From assembly GCF_021404305.1 (NCBI RefSeq), contig NZ_JABFTX010000002.1, positions 434,001 through 498,000 of the forward strand: a DNA stretch of 64,000 nucleotides, read 5' to 3'. The DNA comes from Billgrantia ethanolica (GTDB taxonomy: Bacteria > Pseudomonadota > Gammaproteobacteria > Pseudomonadales > Halomonadaceae). This document shows, piece after piece, positions 44,259 through 53,559 of the stretch; the stretch's first letter is position 1; each line of letters opens with the position of its first letter. The notes under the pieces are model-generated. The model did not search any database. It was given only the letters and a program-made list of their open reading frames with translations, and had not been told where the DNA came from. The position numbers were made by a program, and so were the translations under genes.

Positions 44259-44783
44259 ATGGCGACCTACCGCTTGGGCGAACACCGCCCCGAAGTCCAT
44301 GAAAGCGTCTATGTGGCCGAAAGCGCCGAGGTGATCGGCCAGGTAACGCTCAACGCGGACGTCAGCGTCTGGTATCAGGCAGTGCTACGCGGTGACTCCG
44401 ACCATCTCGAGATCGGAGCGCAGAGCAATATCCAGGACGGCGCGGTATTACACGCCGACCCCGGTTTTCCGCTCAAGGTGGGCAGGGGAGTCACGGTTGG
44501 TCACCAGGCGATGCTGCACGGTTGCACCATAGGCGACGGCAGTCTGGTCGGCATCCAGGCGGTCATTCTCAATGGTGCGGTGATAGGGGATAACTGCCTG
44601 GTGGCGGCCGGCGCCGTGGTCAAGGAGGGGGCCGAGTTTCCACCCAACTCGCTGATCGTCGGCGCCCCTGCCAGGGTAGTACGAGAACTCGATGACAGCG
44701 CCCTCGAGGGCTTGCGCCTCAATGCCGCGGTCTACGTGGAGAAGGCACGTCAGCACAAGGAAGGACTCGAGCGAATCGACTAG
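44259..44783 (+). CDS. Gamma-carbonic-anhydrase-like protein, second paralogue
   Basis: 174 residues of hexapeptide-repeat beta-helix: IGAQSNIQDGAVLHADPGFP, VGHQAMLHGCTIGDGSLVGIQ and IGDNCLVAAGAVV with three metal-binding histidines. It is the same length as the copy at 32304 and clearly homologous. It follows ltaE in the same direction and ends at a bidirectional hairpin. The enzymatic activity of this subgroup (YrdA/PaaY/CaiE) is often not carbonic anhydrase. Confidence 0.86.
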   Translation: MATYRLGEHRPEVHESVYVAESAEVIGQVTLNADVSVWYQAVLRGDSDHLEIGAQSNIQDGAVLHADPGFPLKVGRGVTVGHQAMLHGCTIGDGSLVGIQAVILNGAVIGDNCLVAAGAVVKEGAEFPPNSLIVGAPARVVRELDDSALEGLRLNAAVYVEKARQHKEGLERID

Positions 44784-44816
44784 GCGGCGAGACTGGCCAA
44801 GGCACCGCATAAGAGA

Positions 44817-44846
44817 GCGCCCCCATGGCAGATGCCGTGGGGGCGC
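44817..44846. terminator. Bidirectional hairpin between the gamma-CA and lactate permease genes
   Basis: GCGCCCCCATGGCA pairs with TGCCGTGGGGGCGC, 14 base pairs with one G-T wobble and a tiny loop. It lies between convergent genes. Confidence 0.75.
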
Positions 44847-44874
44847 GGTCCGTTACAGGGCGGTCAGCTCAGAC

Positions 44875-46707
<1,833 letters not shown>

Positions 46708-46735
46708 GACGTTTCCTCGGTTTTCTCCTTGTTAG

Positions 46736-46877
46736 GGAAGCGCTGAACAAATCGGCGAGCGGGATGAAGCACAAGGCGCACGGAGCACAGGAACCGGAGC
46801 ATATGGGGTATATGTGAGGATTCCGCGCACCGCGCAACGCAGTGATTCGCTCGCGCAGGCATTTGTGCAGTGTTTCC
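46736..46877 (-). mobile_element. IS5-type MITE, copy 1 (upstream of lldP)
   Basis: A 142-base element flanked by identical TTAG duplications (46732-46735 and 46878-46881). Its ends are inverted: GGAAGCGCTGAACA on the left and GGAAACACTGCACA on the right read inward. TTAG fits the YTAR target of IS5-group transposases, and the tips match IS5-family ends. It has no coding capacity, so a transposase must act in trans. Read on the minus strand it aligns over its whole length with copy 2 at 52018. It sits between the lldP start and any upstream promoter. Confidence 0.85.
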
Positions 46878-47190
46878 TTAGAGCTGGCGGGTGAAAGCCA
46901 CCCGACAAGGGCCACTGCCGAGCCTTCGCCGGCAAGGAAGGCAACGATACGAAGAGAAAGCGCAAGTTGCCATCCGTGGATCATTGGTCTTACCAATCCA
47001 TGATGCGGTGCGGCAATTGAAGTCAGGGATTTTTTCGCAAAGAAAACAATCGCATGTGCTTGAATAGCGGATGCCGATAGCGGCCGGCAAGGAATTCGTT
47101 ATTAGACTAATGGACAGGCTTCCGCTTCCAGCGTAGTCGAGCCCGGCTCGGTTGGCATCCCATGAGTAAGGCTGGCACTATCCAAGAGCA

Positions 47191-47226
47191 GCGAAACATC
47201 CGAGAACGGCGAAATATCCGAGAACG
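47191..47226 (+). repeat. Two 18-base tandem repeats before the GST gene
   Basis: GCGAAACATCCGAGAACG and GCGAAATATCCGAGAACG are adjacent, followed by a partial third (GCAAAACGACATCC). They lie 27 bases before the GST start. The rest of the 545-base gap (46708-47252) holds the MITE and AT-rich DNA around 47020-47100, with no gene seen. Confidence 0.75.
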
Positions 47227-47252
47227 GCAAAACGACATCCATCGGAGGCGGC

Positions 47253-47960
47253 ATGACACGGGTTCTCTACGATCTCTGCGGTATCGATGAAGGACTTCGC
47301 TTCTCCCCATACTGCTGGCGCGTACGCTATGCGCTGGCGCACAAGCAGCTCAATGTCGAGACGCGGCCATGGCACTTCACCGACAAGGGGGCCCTGGCCT
47401 TTGCCGACTACGACAAGGTGCCGGTGCTCGTCGATGGCGAGACCACGGTCACCGACAGCTATGCGATCCTGCGCTATCTCGATGACACCTACCCGGCGGC
47501 ACCGCTGCTGGGAGAGGGCGTTGCCGAGGCGCGGGCGCGCTTCTTCAAGCACTACACCGAACGTGCCCTGCAGCCGGCCATGATGCGCACCATCGTCATG
47601 GACCTGCTCAATGCCATCGATCCCCGGGATCGCGACTATTTTCGCGAGACGCGGGAAAAGCGTTTCGGCCGCACGTTGGAGGAGTTCCACTCACCGGCCA
47701 AGGGCCTGTCTCAGCTGGATGCGGCGCTCGAGCCGCTGCGTGGCTGCTTGAAGGACGCCGACTTCATCGATGGCCGGGCGCCGGCCGCTGCCGACTACCT
47801 GGTGTTCGGGGCCTTCATGTGGGCGCGGGTGGTGTCGACCGCCGACCTGGTGTCGAATGCCGATCCGGTCTACGGCTGGATCGAGCGAATGCTGGACCTG
47901 CACGACGGCCTGGGGCGGCAGGCCATGAGAATCACCGACATCGAAGGCGCCTACCGGTGA
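47253..47960 (+). CDS. Glutathione S-transferase, LigE/etherase-like
   Basis: 235 residues, GGAGG upstream. Thioredoxin-like N-terminal domain with FSPYCWRVRYALAHKQL, where SPYCW holds the catalytic Ser/Cys region, and KVPVLVDGETTVTDSYAIL, the glutathione-binding cis-Pro and DSYAI. The C-terminal helical domain ends ITDIEGAYR. The N-terminal pattern is like LigE/LigF beta-etherases and related GSTs of unknown substrate. It acts in the cytosol. The gene stands alone. Confidence 0.82.
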   Translation: MTRVLYDLCGIDEGLRFSPYCWRVRYALAHKQLNVETRPWHFTDKGALAFADYDKVPVLVDGETTVTDSYAILRYLDDTYPAAPLLGEGVAEARARFFKHYTERALQPAMMRTIVMDLLNAIDPRDRDYFRETREKRFGRTLEEFHSPAKGLSQLDAALEPLRGCLKDADFIDGRAPAAADYLVFGAFMWARVVSTADLVSNADPVYGWIERMLDLHDGLGRQAMRITDIEGAYR

Positions 47961-47992
47961 GGCCGCCCGAGGAGTCGTCGCCGAGAAAGAAA

Positions 47993-48032
47993 ATGTTGCA
48001 CTGCACAAAACGAACTGCTATGTTGCACTGCA
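47993..48032. promoter_or_regulatory. Candidate PhaR operator pair before the phasin gene
   Basis: ATGTTGCACTGCA occurs at 47993-48005 and again at 48020-48032; the second extends to the palindrome GTTGCA-C-TGCAAC. The TGC-rich sites fit binding by the PHA repressor PhaR, which typically controls phasin genes. They lie 45-85 bases before the ATG. Confidence 0.65.
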
Positions 48033-48077
48033 ACAAGGCTCATTCCTGCCTTGGCAACGCAACGTAGGAGGTGTCTC

Positions 48078-48431
48078 ATGAGCAAGACCCAAGACAAGGC
48101 GACCCAGCAGTTCGAAAGCCTGTTCATCGCCCCGGCGCGTGCCTATGGCTCGCTGACGCTGGAATACTACGAGAAGCTGCTGTCGGCCCAGATGGAAGCC
48201 TTCCGCAGCTACTCCGATCTGACCCTGGCCCAGGCCCGTGCCTGGGTCGACGTCAAGGACTCCGATGGCCTCAAGCAGGTACTCGAAACTCAGCAGAAGG
48301 CTGCCAAGGAGTTGGGCGAGCGTCTGCAGGGCGACACCAAGAAGGTGGTCGACCTGAGCCAGGAGTTCCTGCAGAAAGGTCAGCAGCTGGCCGAGCAGAA
48401 CGTCAAGGCCGCCAGCGCCGCGACCAAGTAA
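48078..48431 (+). CDS. Phasin family protein (PHA granule)
   Basis: 117 residues from the ATG at 48078, with AGGAGG upstream. All-helical, Phasin_2 type: FESLFIAPARAYGSLTLEYYEKLLSAQMEAF followed by an amphipathic ARAWVDVKDSDGLKQVLETQQ region. Phasins coat polyhydroxyalkanoate granules and limit their size. It is a single gene with a strong terminator directly after and PhaR-like sites in front, so it is probably derepressed during PHA synthesis. Confidence 0.9.
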   Translation: MSKTQDKATQQFESLFIAPARAYGSLTLEYYEKLLSAQMEAFRSYSDLTLAQARAWVDVKDSDGLKQVLETQQKAAKELGERLQGDTKKVVDLSQEFLQKGQQLAEQNVKAASAATK

Positions 48432-48452
48432 GTCGCCGCCGGCATCGCACGA

Positions 48453-48486
48453 GGCCGCCGCCCATCTGGGCGGCGGCCTTTTTTTT
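48453..48486 (+). terminator. Intrinsic terminator of the phasin gene
   Basis: GGCCGCCGCCC pairs with GGGCGGCGGCC across ATCT, followed by a run of eight T. Confidence 0.95.
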
Positions 48487-48495
48487 ACGCTGGCC

Positions 48496-49107
48496 TCACT
48501 CCACGAGCAGCTCCATCACTTCCTCTTCCTCGACCTGCCCAAAGTCGAGATAGAACTGGCCGACCGCCATGAAGCGTGTCGGGACTTCCAGGCACACCAC
48601 TTCGTCGGCGACCGCCGCCAGCCTGTCGAAGGCGCTGGTGGAAGCGACACCGAGCGCGGCAATCAGGCGTTCGGCACGGCCTTGCAAGGTCTTCAGTGCC
48701 GCCTCCATGGTGGCGCCCGTGGCGCTACCATCATCCACGATCACCACCGTTCGACCTTCCGGCGCAATCGGCGGACGCACCGGGGCGTATCGCTGGCGCC
48801 GCTGTTGCAACAGCTTGCGCTGCTGTTCGGCTTCGCGCTCGATCGCCGCTTGCGGATAGTGCGACGCCGCCTCGTCGAGCTTCATGGTGCCGTCCTCGCT
48901 GATGGCCCCAATGGCGAACTCGGGATTGCCGGGGGCGCGCAGCTTGCGCACCAGCACCACGTCGAGCTCGCCTTCCAGGGCGTCGGCCAGGTAGCGCCCC
49001 ATGGGCACTCCGCCGCGAGGAATGGCCAGCACGAGAGGGTTGGAACCCTTGAGATGGGAGAGTCGTTCGGCGAGATGCTCGGCGGCGTCCAGGCGGTCAC
49101 GAAACAT
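48496..49107 (-). CDS. Phosphoribosyltransferase-like protein
   Basis: 203 residues. The PRPP-binding signature VVIVDDGSATGATMEAAL near residue 121-138 is clear, and IPRGGVPMGRYLADAL near 30-45 is the companion motif of the type I PRTase fold. It resembles the broad COG1926 group, whose members are often of unknown substrate. It is convergent with the phasin gene, and a link to PHA or purines is not shown. The C-terminus is acidic. Confidence 0.82.
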   Translation of the reverse strand: MFRDRLDAAEHLAERLSHLKGSNPLVLAIPRGGVPMGRYLADALEGELDVVLVRKLRAPGNPEFAIGAISEDGTMKLDEAASHYPQAAIEREAEQQRKLLQQRRQRYAPVRPPIAPEGRTVVIVDDGSATGATMEAALKTLQGRAERLIAALGVASTSAFDRLAAVADEVVCLEVPTRFMAVGQFYLDFGQVEEEEVMELLVE

Positions 49108-49209
49108 GTCGCATCCTCCGGGTGGGTAGGCATGTCACCAGTGTAGATGGCGCATGCGCGTGGCTCGCGAGCAGCGGCAGAAAAAGTACGGTGGGGCGAG
49201 GGCAGGGTA

Positions 49210-49238
49210 GGGCCGGTCGGATCCTGTCTGACCGGCCC
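49210..49238 (-). terminator. Hairpin after the purine permease gene
   Basis: GGGCCGGTC pairs with GACCGGCCC across eleven bases, just past the permease stop on the minus strand; no strong T-run. Confidence 0.65.
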
Positions 49239-49244
49239 CTTCGT

Positions 49245-50627
49245 TCAGGGCGTGGGGCTGACTTCTTCGCCTTTGGCCGTGGCTTCCTCAGGCGCTTTCC
49301 GCTGTGGCTTGCCCGGCAGAACGGCGTCCAGCAGCAGCGCGGCGAGTGCCGCCGGCACCAGGCCCGACTTCAGCAGCAGGCCGGCCTGACCGGGCATGGT
49401 CTCGGCGATGGCTTCCACCGCCGGCAGGCCGATGCCCAGGCTCATGGCCACGGCAATGATCAGCATGGCGCGCTGGTTCAGCTCGCACTCCTGGATGATC
49501 TTGAGGCCGGCCGAGGCGATCATGCCGAACATCACCACGCCGGCACCGCCCAGAACGGCATGGGGCATGGCGGCGACCAGACCGCCCAGCTTGGGGAACA
49601 GGCCCATGCAGATCAGCAGGATGCCGCCGATGGTCACCACGTGGCGACTGACCACGCCGGTCAGGGTGATCAAGCCCACGTTCTGGGCATAGGCGGTATT
49701 GGGCAGCGTGTTGAACACCGCGGCGAAAGAGGTAGCCACGCCGTCTGCCATCACGCCGCCGGAGAGTTCGCGGTCCTTAGCCTGACGACCGGCGCCGCCG
49801 ATGGTGATGGCGGAGATGTTGCCGATGGTTTCCAGGCCCACTACGAACATGATCAGGGTCATGCCGATGATGGCGGTCAGCTGGAACTCCATGCCGTACT
49901 GCAAAGGCCTGGGGATGGAGAACCAGGCGGCATTGGCGACGCTGGAGAAGTCGACCATGCCCAGCGCAATGGCTACCAGGTAGCCGCTCACCAGGCCCAC
50001 CAGGATGGAAGCGGCCTTGAGGAAGCCGCGGCCGAACTGGTGGACGATGATGGTCACCACCAGCACGAACAGCGCCAGACCCAGGTTGGTGGGTGAGGCG
50101 AAGTCATCGGCGCCGACACCGCCGGCGGCGTAGTTGAGTCCCACCGGCATCAGGGTGATGCCGATCAGCAGCACCACGATGCCGGTCACCACCGGCGAGA
50201 ACCAGTGGCGAATCTTCTTCAGAAAGGCCCCCAACCCTACCTGCAGCAGGCCGGCCACCAGGGAGGCGCCCAGCACGGCGGGCAGGCCGAAAGTGCCGGC
50301 CAGGGGCAGCGCCACCGGCAGGAAACCGAAACTGGTGCCCTGCACGATGGGCAGGCGGGCGCCGATGGGGCCCACGCCGATGGTCTGGATCAGGGTGGCG
50401 ATGCCCGCCACGAACAGAGCGACCTGAATGAGAAAGATCTGCTCGCCGGTGGTGGCGCCGATGACGCCGGCAATGATGATCGGCGGCGTCACGTTGCCGG
50501 CGAACATCGCCATGATGTGTTGGATGCCCAGCGGAATCGCCTTGCTCAGCGGGGGCATGGCGTCCGGGTTCTGATTGACGGTACGTGAGGGCTTGGTTGG
50601 CTGAGGAGCGGGTCCAGCGTAGGTCAT
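49245..50627 (-). CDS. NCS2-family urate/xanthine permease
   Basis: 460 residues from the ATG at 50627 (MTYAGPAPQP), GAGAG upstream. Fourteen hydrophobic stretches, IPLGIQHIMAMFAGNVTPPIIIAG near the N-terminus and the NCS2 signature around VVGLETIGNISAITIGG and NTLPNTAYAQNVGLITLTG. It imports a purine base (urate or xanthine) with protons. A TGTACACA site lies about 65 bases upstream. It is oriented away from the urate degradation genes but shares their operator motif. Confidence 0.92.
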   Translation of the reverse strand: MTYAGPAPQPTKPSRTVNQNPDAMPPLSKAIPLGIQHIMAMFAGNVTPPIIIAGVIGATTGEQIFLIQVALFVAGIATLIQTIGVGPIGARLPIVQGTSFGFLPVALPLAGTFGLPAVLGASLVAGLLQVGLGAFLKKIRHWFSPVVTGIVVLLIGITLMPVGLNYAAGGVGADDFASPTNLGLALFVLVVTIIVHQFGRGFLKAASILVGLVSGYLVAIALGMVDFSSVANAAWFSIPRPLQYGMEFQLTAIIGMTLIMFVVGLETIGNISAITIGGAGRQAKDRELSGGVMADGVATSFAAVFNTLPNTAYAQNVGLITLTGVVSRHVVTIGGILLICMGLFPKLGGLVAAMPHAVLGGAGVVMFGMIASAGLKIIQECELNQRAMLIIAVAMSLGIGLPAVEAIAETMPGQAGLLLKSGLVPAALAALLLDAVLPGKPQRKAPEEATAKGEEVSPTP

Positions 50628-50690
50628 GATCAGGCTCTCGGTTGTTGTTGTCTTGGTAGTGCTTATCTGTGCACCACATTCCAAAATTAA

Positions 50691-50698
50691 TGTACACA
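50691..50698. promoter_or_regulatory. Purine regulon site TGTACACA (permease promoter)
   Basis: Eight-base near-palindrome, variant of TGTATACA, in an AT-rich region (50675-50770) 64-71 bases upstream of the NCS2 start codon. Confidence 0.55.
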
Positions 50699-50911
50699 AT
50701 AGATCATCTTTTGAAAGACAATTTGAAGTTATTTTTGTCTACGAGTGTCTAATATGTATTTAGAACAATGGTTTGTGCTCAATGTTTTGACCGTTTGGTC
50801 ATATTTTCTTGGCTGGGAAACAAGGGGCACGCTAGAGAGAGGAGGAGCGGGCAGGAGAAGAAAAGAAAGGAAAAAACGGGCGGGACATGCAGGGTCAGGT
50901 GAGAGAAGAGG

Positions 50912-50938
50912 GACAGCGCCGAGCGGGCCGGCGCTGTC
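50912..50938 (-). terminator. Terminator-like hairpin after uraD
   Basis: GACAGCGCC pairs with GGCGCTGTC. It lies just past the uraD stop. The rest of the 318-base gap to the permease start holds a nearly pure purine run (about 50833-50880) and the permease promoter; no gene is seen. Confidence 0.65.
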
Positions 50939-50945
50939 GTGAGGA

Positions 50946-51476
50946 TCAAGACCGTGACGCGCGGTCGTCCAGGCGGAAGAGGGCGATGCGGTTGATCTGT
51001 TCGACGGCGGTGCGCCGCTCCTCGGCGGGCGTGTTCTCCAAGCGGGTCTCGAAGGCAGCGAGAATGGCATGCCGGTTGCTGCCCTTCACGGCCATGATGA
51101 AGGGAAAGCCGAACTTCTCCTTGTAGGCGCCGTTGAACCGCTCGAAGCGTGCCATCTCTTCGGGCGTGCACTGGTCCAGCCCGGCCCCGGCCTGCTCACG
51201 GGTCGAGTCGTCCGTCAGCTCTCCGGCAATAGCGGCCTTGCCCGCCAGGTCGGGGTGGGCGCGGATCACCTCCAATTGGCGCTCTACGGAAGCCTCTCGC
51301 AGCGTTTGCCCCATGGCTTCCGCCAGCCCGGCTGGCGTGTCCTGGTCCGAGGTAAGCCCGCGCTCCCAGGTCAGCTCCGCCACCCAGGGCGAGTGCTCGT
51401 AGATGTCGCCGAAGCGGGAGACGAACTCGTCGCGTGTCAGCGTGCTGGGGCGTGGTTCCAGAATGGGGTCTGTCAT
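50946..51476 (-). CDS. uraD: OHCU decarboxylase
   Basis: 176 residues from the ATG at 51476 (MTDPILEPRPST), GGAG upstream; an ATG four codons earlier is also possible. The family motifs FGDIYEHSPWVAE, VIRAHPDLAGKAA (active-site His-Pro-Asp) and FGFPFIMAVKGSNR are intact. It converts 2-oxo-4-hydroxy-4-carboxy-5-ureidoimidazoline to S-allantoin, the third step of urate breakdown. Its start region is divergent from hiuH, with a TGTATACA site between. Confidence 0.93.
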   Translation of the reverse strand: MTDPILEPRPSTLTRDEFVSRFGDIYEHSPWVAELTWERGLTSDQDTPAGLAEAMGQTLREASVERQLEVIRAHPDLAGKAAIAGELTDDSTREQAGAGLDQCTPEEMARFERFNGAYKEKFGFPFIMAVKGSNRHAILAAFETRLENTPAEERRTAVEQINRIALFRLDDRASRS

Positions 51477-51523
51477 GGTGGTCTCCATAGTCAGGATGCT
51501 TGTCGGGCCGTGCCTTGTGAAAG

Positions 51524-51531
51524 TGTATACA
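51524..51531. promoter_or_regulatory. Purine regulon site TGTATACA (uraD/hiuH divergent region)
   Basis: Perfect 8-base palindrome between uraD (47 bases away) and hiuH (133 bases away), followed by an A-run. Best placed to control uraD and possibly both. Confidence 0.68.
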
Positions 51532-51663
51532 AAAAAATTTTGAAATGTACTACCAAAAGCGCTAAAACTGTCTTCATGACGATGGCGGTCCTTGCGCCCG
51601 CCCAGCACTGACCAGCCCGGACCCGCTCCACGACTCTCGGGCCAACGAAAAGGGAGTAATGCA

Positions 51664-52017
51664 ATGGGACGACTCACCACCCATGTTCTGGACACCGCCC
51701 AGGGCCGCCCCGGCGAGGGCATCCGAATCGAGGTCTTTCGGCTCTCGGGCAGCGGACGCACGCCGCTCAAGACGGTTACCACCAATGACGACGGCCGCTG
51801 CGATGCGCCCATTCTCGAGGGCGACGACTTCCAGCCGGGCGAATACGAGCTGGTCTTCCACGCCGGCGACTACCTGCGTCAGCAGGGCATTCAGGCCGAC
51901 GAGCCGCGCTTCCTGGATGTCATCCCGCTGCGCTTCGGCGTGGCCGATGCCAGCCAGCACTATCATGTGCCGCTGCTGTTGTCGCCCTACGGTTATTCCA
52001 CTTACCGCGGCAGCTAG
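51664..52017 (+). CDS. hiuH: 5-hydroxyisourate hydrolase
   Basis: 117 residues from the ATG at 51664, GGGAG upstream. Transthyretin-like fold with the N-terminal [14 protein letters not shown], active-site [22 protein letters not shown] ending in the family-typical YRGS. It hydrolyses 5-hydroxyisourate to OHCU. The stop TAG (52015-52017) is part of the CTAG target of an inserted MITE. It lies between uraD and puuD in pathway order. Confidence 0.95.
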   Translation: MGRLTTHVLDTAQGRPGEGIRIEVFRLSGSGRTPLKTVTTNDDGRCDAPILEGDDFQPGEYELVFHAGDYLRQQGIQADEPRFLDVIPLRFGVADASQHYHVPLLLSPYGYSTYRGS

Positions 52018-52158
52018 GGAAGCACTGAGCCAATGGCTGCGCGGGCGAATCACTGCGTTGCGCAGTGCTCGAAATCCTCACCTATACCCCATAGGCTCCG
52101 GTTTCTGTGCGCTGTGCGCCTTGTTCTTCATCCCGCTCGCCAATTGATCAGCACATCC
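52018..52158 (+). mobile_element. IS5-type MITE, copy 2 (flush with hiuH stop)
   Basis: A 141-base element that begins directly after the TAG of hiuH. Left end GGAAGCACTGAGCCA; right end reads inward GGATGTGCTGA. Flanks are CTAG and CTTG, an imperfect YTAR-type duplication. It aligns over its whole length with copy 1 in opposite orientation, sharing CGAATCACTGCGTTGCGC and TATACCCCATA blocks. No coding capacity. It separates hiuH from puuD by 210 bases. Confidence 0.83.
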
Positions 52159-52227
52159 CTTGTTTGGCTCAAACTGGCTGCGCTGGCCCCGGGCCACTGA
52201 ACAACAACACCGACCGAGATCCCTCAG

Positions 52228-53430
52228 ATGCAAGCTTACCTACTCGAATTCGTCAATTTCATGCTGCGCTGGCTGCACGTCATCGCGGCCATCGCCTGGA
52301 TCGGCGAGTCGATCTATTTCGTCATGCTGGACAACGGCCTGCGCAAGCCCAAGGCCGCCGAGGACCGTGAGAAGGGCGTCTTCGGCGAGATGTGGGCCGT
52401 GCACGGCGGCGGCTTCTACCACAACCAGAAATATGCCACGGCTCCCGCCAAGCTGCCCGAGGACCTGCACTGGTCGTTCTGGAAGTCCTATACCACCTGG
52501 CTGTCGGGCTTCGCCCTGTTCGTGCTGATGTACATGACCAACCCCGGGTTCTATCTGGTCAACCCCGAAAGCAGCTGGGAGTGGGCCGCCAACATGAGCG
52601 GCTGGCAGGCCAACGTGCTGGCGCTGGCGTTCCTGCTGGCGGGTTGGGTGGTCTACAACGAGATGTGCAAGCGCATCAGTCCCAACATGGAGCGCGACGG
52701 CATCCTCAGCCTGGCGGTCGCCGTGCTGATGATCGTGGTGGCCTATCTCAGCGTACAGATGTTCTCGGGCCGCGCGGCCTTCCTGCTGACCGGGGCGGTG
52801 ATGGCCACGGCCATGTCCGCCAACGTCTTCTTCTGGATCATTCCTGGCCAGCGGCGAATGGTCAACGCGATGAAGGCCGGCGAGCAGCCCAATCCGCTCG
52901 ATGGCAAGCGCGGTAAGCAGCGTTCGGTACACAACACCTACTTCACCCTGCCGGTGGTGCTGCTGATGATCAGCAACCACTACTCCTTCGTGTACAACCA
53001 CGAATACGCCTGGGTGCTCATGGCGCTGTTCATCTTCGCCGGCGCGCTGATTCGCCAGTTCTTCGTGCTGATGCACGCAGGCAAGATCCAGCCGGCCTAT
53101 CCTGTGGCCGGGGCGGCGCTGATCCTGGTGGCGTTCTGGCTGGCGATGCCGGGCGGGGCGACCCCCGCCGCCAACGGCACGGCCGAGGCGCCCAGCCAGG
53201 AGGAGGTGCATGCCATGATCGACCAGCACTGTGTCGCCTGCCATTCGCGGGAGCCGACCCAGCCCGGCTTTGCCTCACCCCCGGCCGGCGTGGCCTACGA
53301 CAACTGGGACCAGATCCTGCGCCAGAAGAATCAGATCCAGCAGGTGGTGGGCAGCAAGTACATGCCGCTCGGCAACATGACCGGGATGACCGACGAGGAG
53401 CGCGAGGTGATCGCCGCCTGGTCGGAATAG
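52228..53430 (+). CDS. puuD: Membrane urate oxidase PuuD with C-terminal cytochrome c
   Basis: 400 residues. About eight hydrophobic segments (residues 8-310) of the DUF989 type with MWAVHGGGFYHNQKY and conserved histidines, followed by a cytochrome c domain with the heme motif CVACH at residues 335-339 and a late axial Met in KYMPLGNMTG. This is the membrane-bound urate oxidase type that passes electrons to the respiratory chain instead of making peroxide. It oxidises urate to 5-hydroxyisourate. It is transcribed in the same direction as hiuH across the MITE. Confidence 0.92.
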   Translation: MQAYLLEFVNFMLRWLHVIAAIAWIGESIYFVMLDNGLRKPKAAEDREKGVFGEMWAVHGGGFYHNQKYATAPAKLPEDLHWSFWKSYTTWLSGFALFVLMYMTNPGFYLVNPESSWEWAANMSGWQANVLALAFLLAGWVVYNEMCKRISPNMERDGILSLAVAVLMIVVAYLSVQMFSGRAAFLLTGAVMATAMSANVFFWIIPGQRRMVNAMKAGEQPNPLDGKRGKQRSVHNTYFTLPVVLLMISNHYSFVYNHEYAWVLMALFIFAGALIRQFFVLMHAGKIQPAYPVAGAALILVAFWLAMPGGATPAANGTAEAPSQEEVHAMIDQHCVACHSREPTQPGFASPPAGVAYDNWDQILRQKNQIQQVVGSKYMPLGNMTGMTDEEREVIAAWSE

Positions 53431-53451
53431 CCCTGACCGCTTCACGCTGGT

Positions 53452-53487
53452 ACGCCCCCGGGCCGCTCGCTGCGGTACCGGGGGCGT
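53452..53487 (+). terminator. Hairpin after puuD
   Basis: ACGCCCCCGG pairs with CCGGGGGCGT across sixteen bases; no T-run. It lies before the purine regulator promoter. Confidence 0.65.
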
Positions 53488-53517
53488 TGCCGTCGGTTCG
53501 ATACTTCCAGGAAGATA

Positions 53518-53525
53518 CGTATACA
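53518..53525. promoter_or_regulatory. Purine regulon site CGTATACA (regulator promoter)
   Basis: One-base variant of TGTATACA, 35 bases before the GntR start, where autorepression would be expected. Confidence 0.6.
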
Positions 53526-53559
53526 ATGGCAGCCAGGAATGGGCTGCGAGGAGGGGATC

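Noticed and set aside
46736..46877. Considered as a tRNA-like or small-RNA gene
   Set aside because: No cloverleaf; full-length second copy, inverted ends and TTAG duplication show a MITE instead.
47191..47226. Considered as the start of a CRISPR array
   Set aside because: Units are contiguous, with no spacers, and there are no cas genes nearby.
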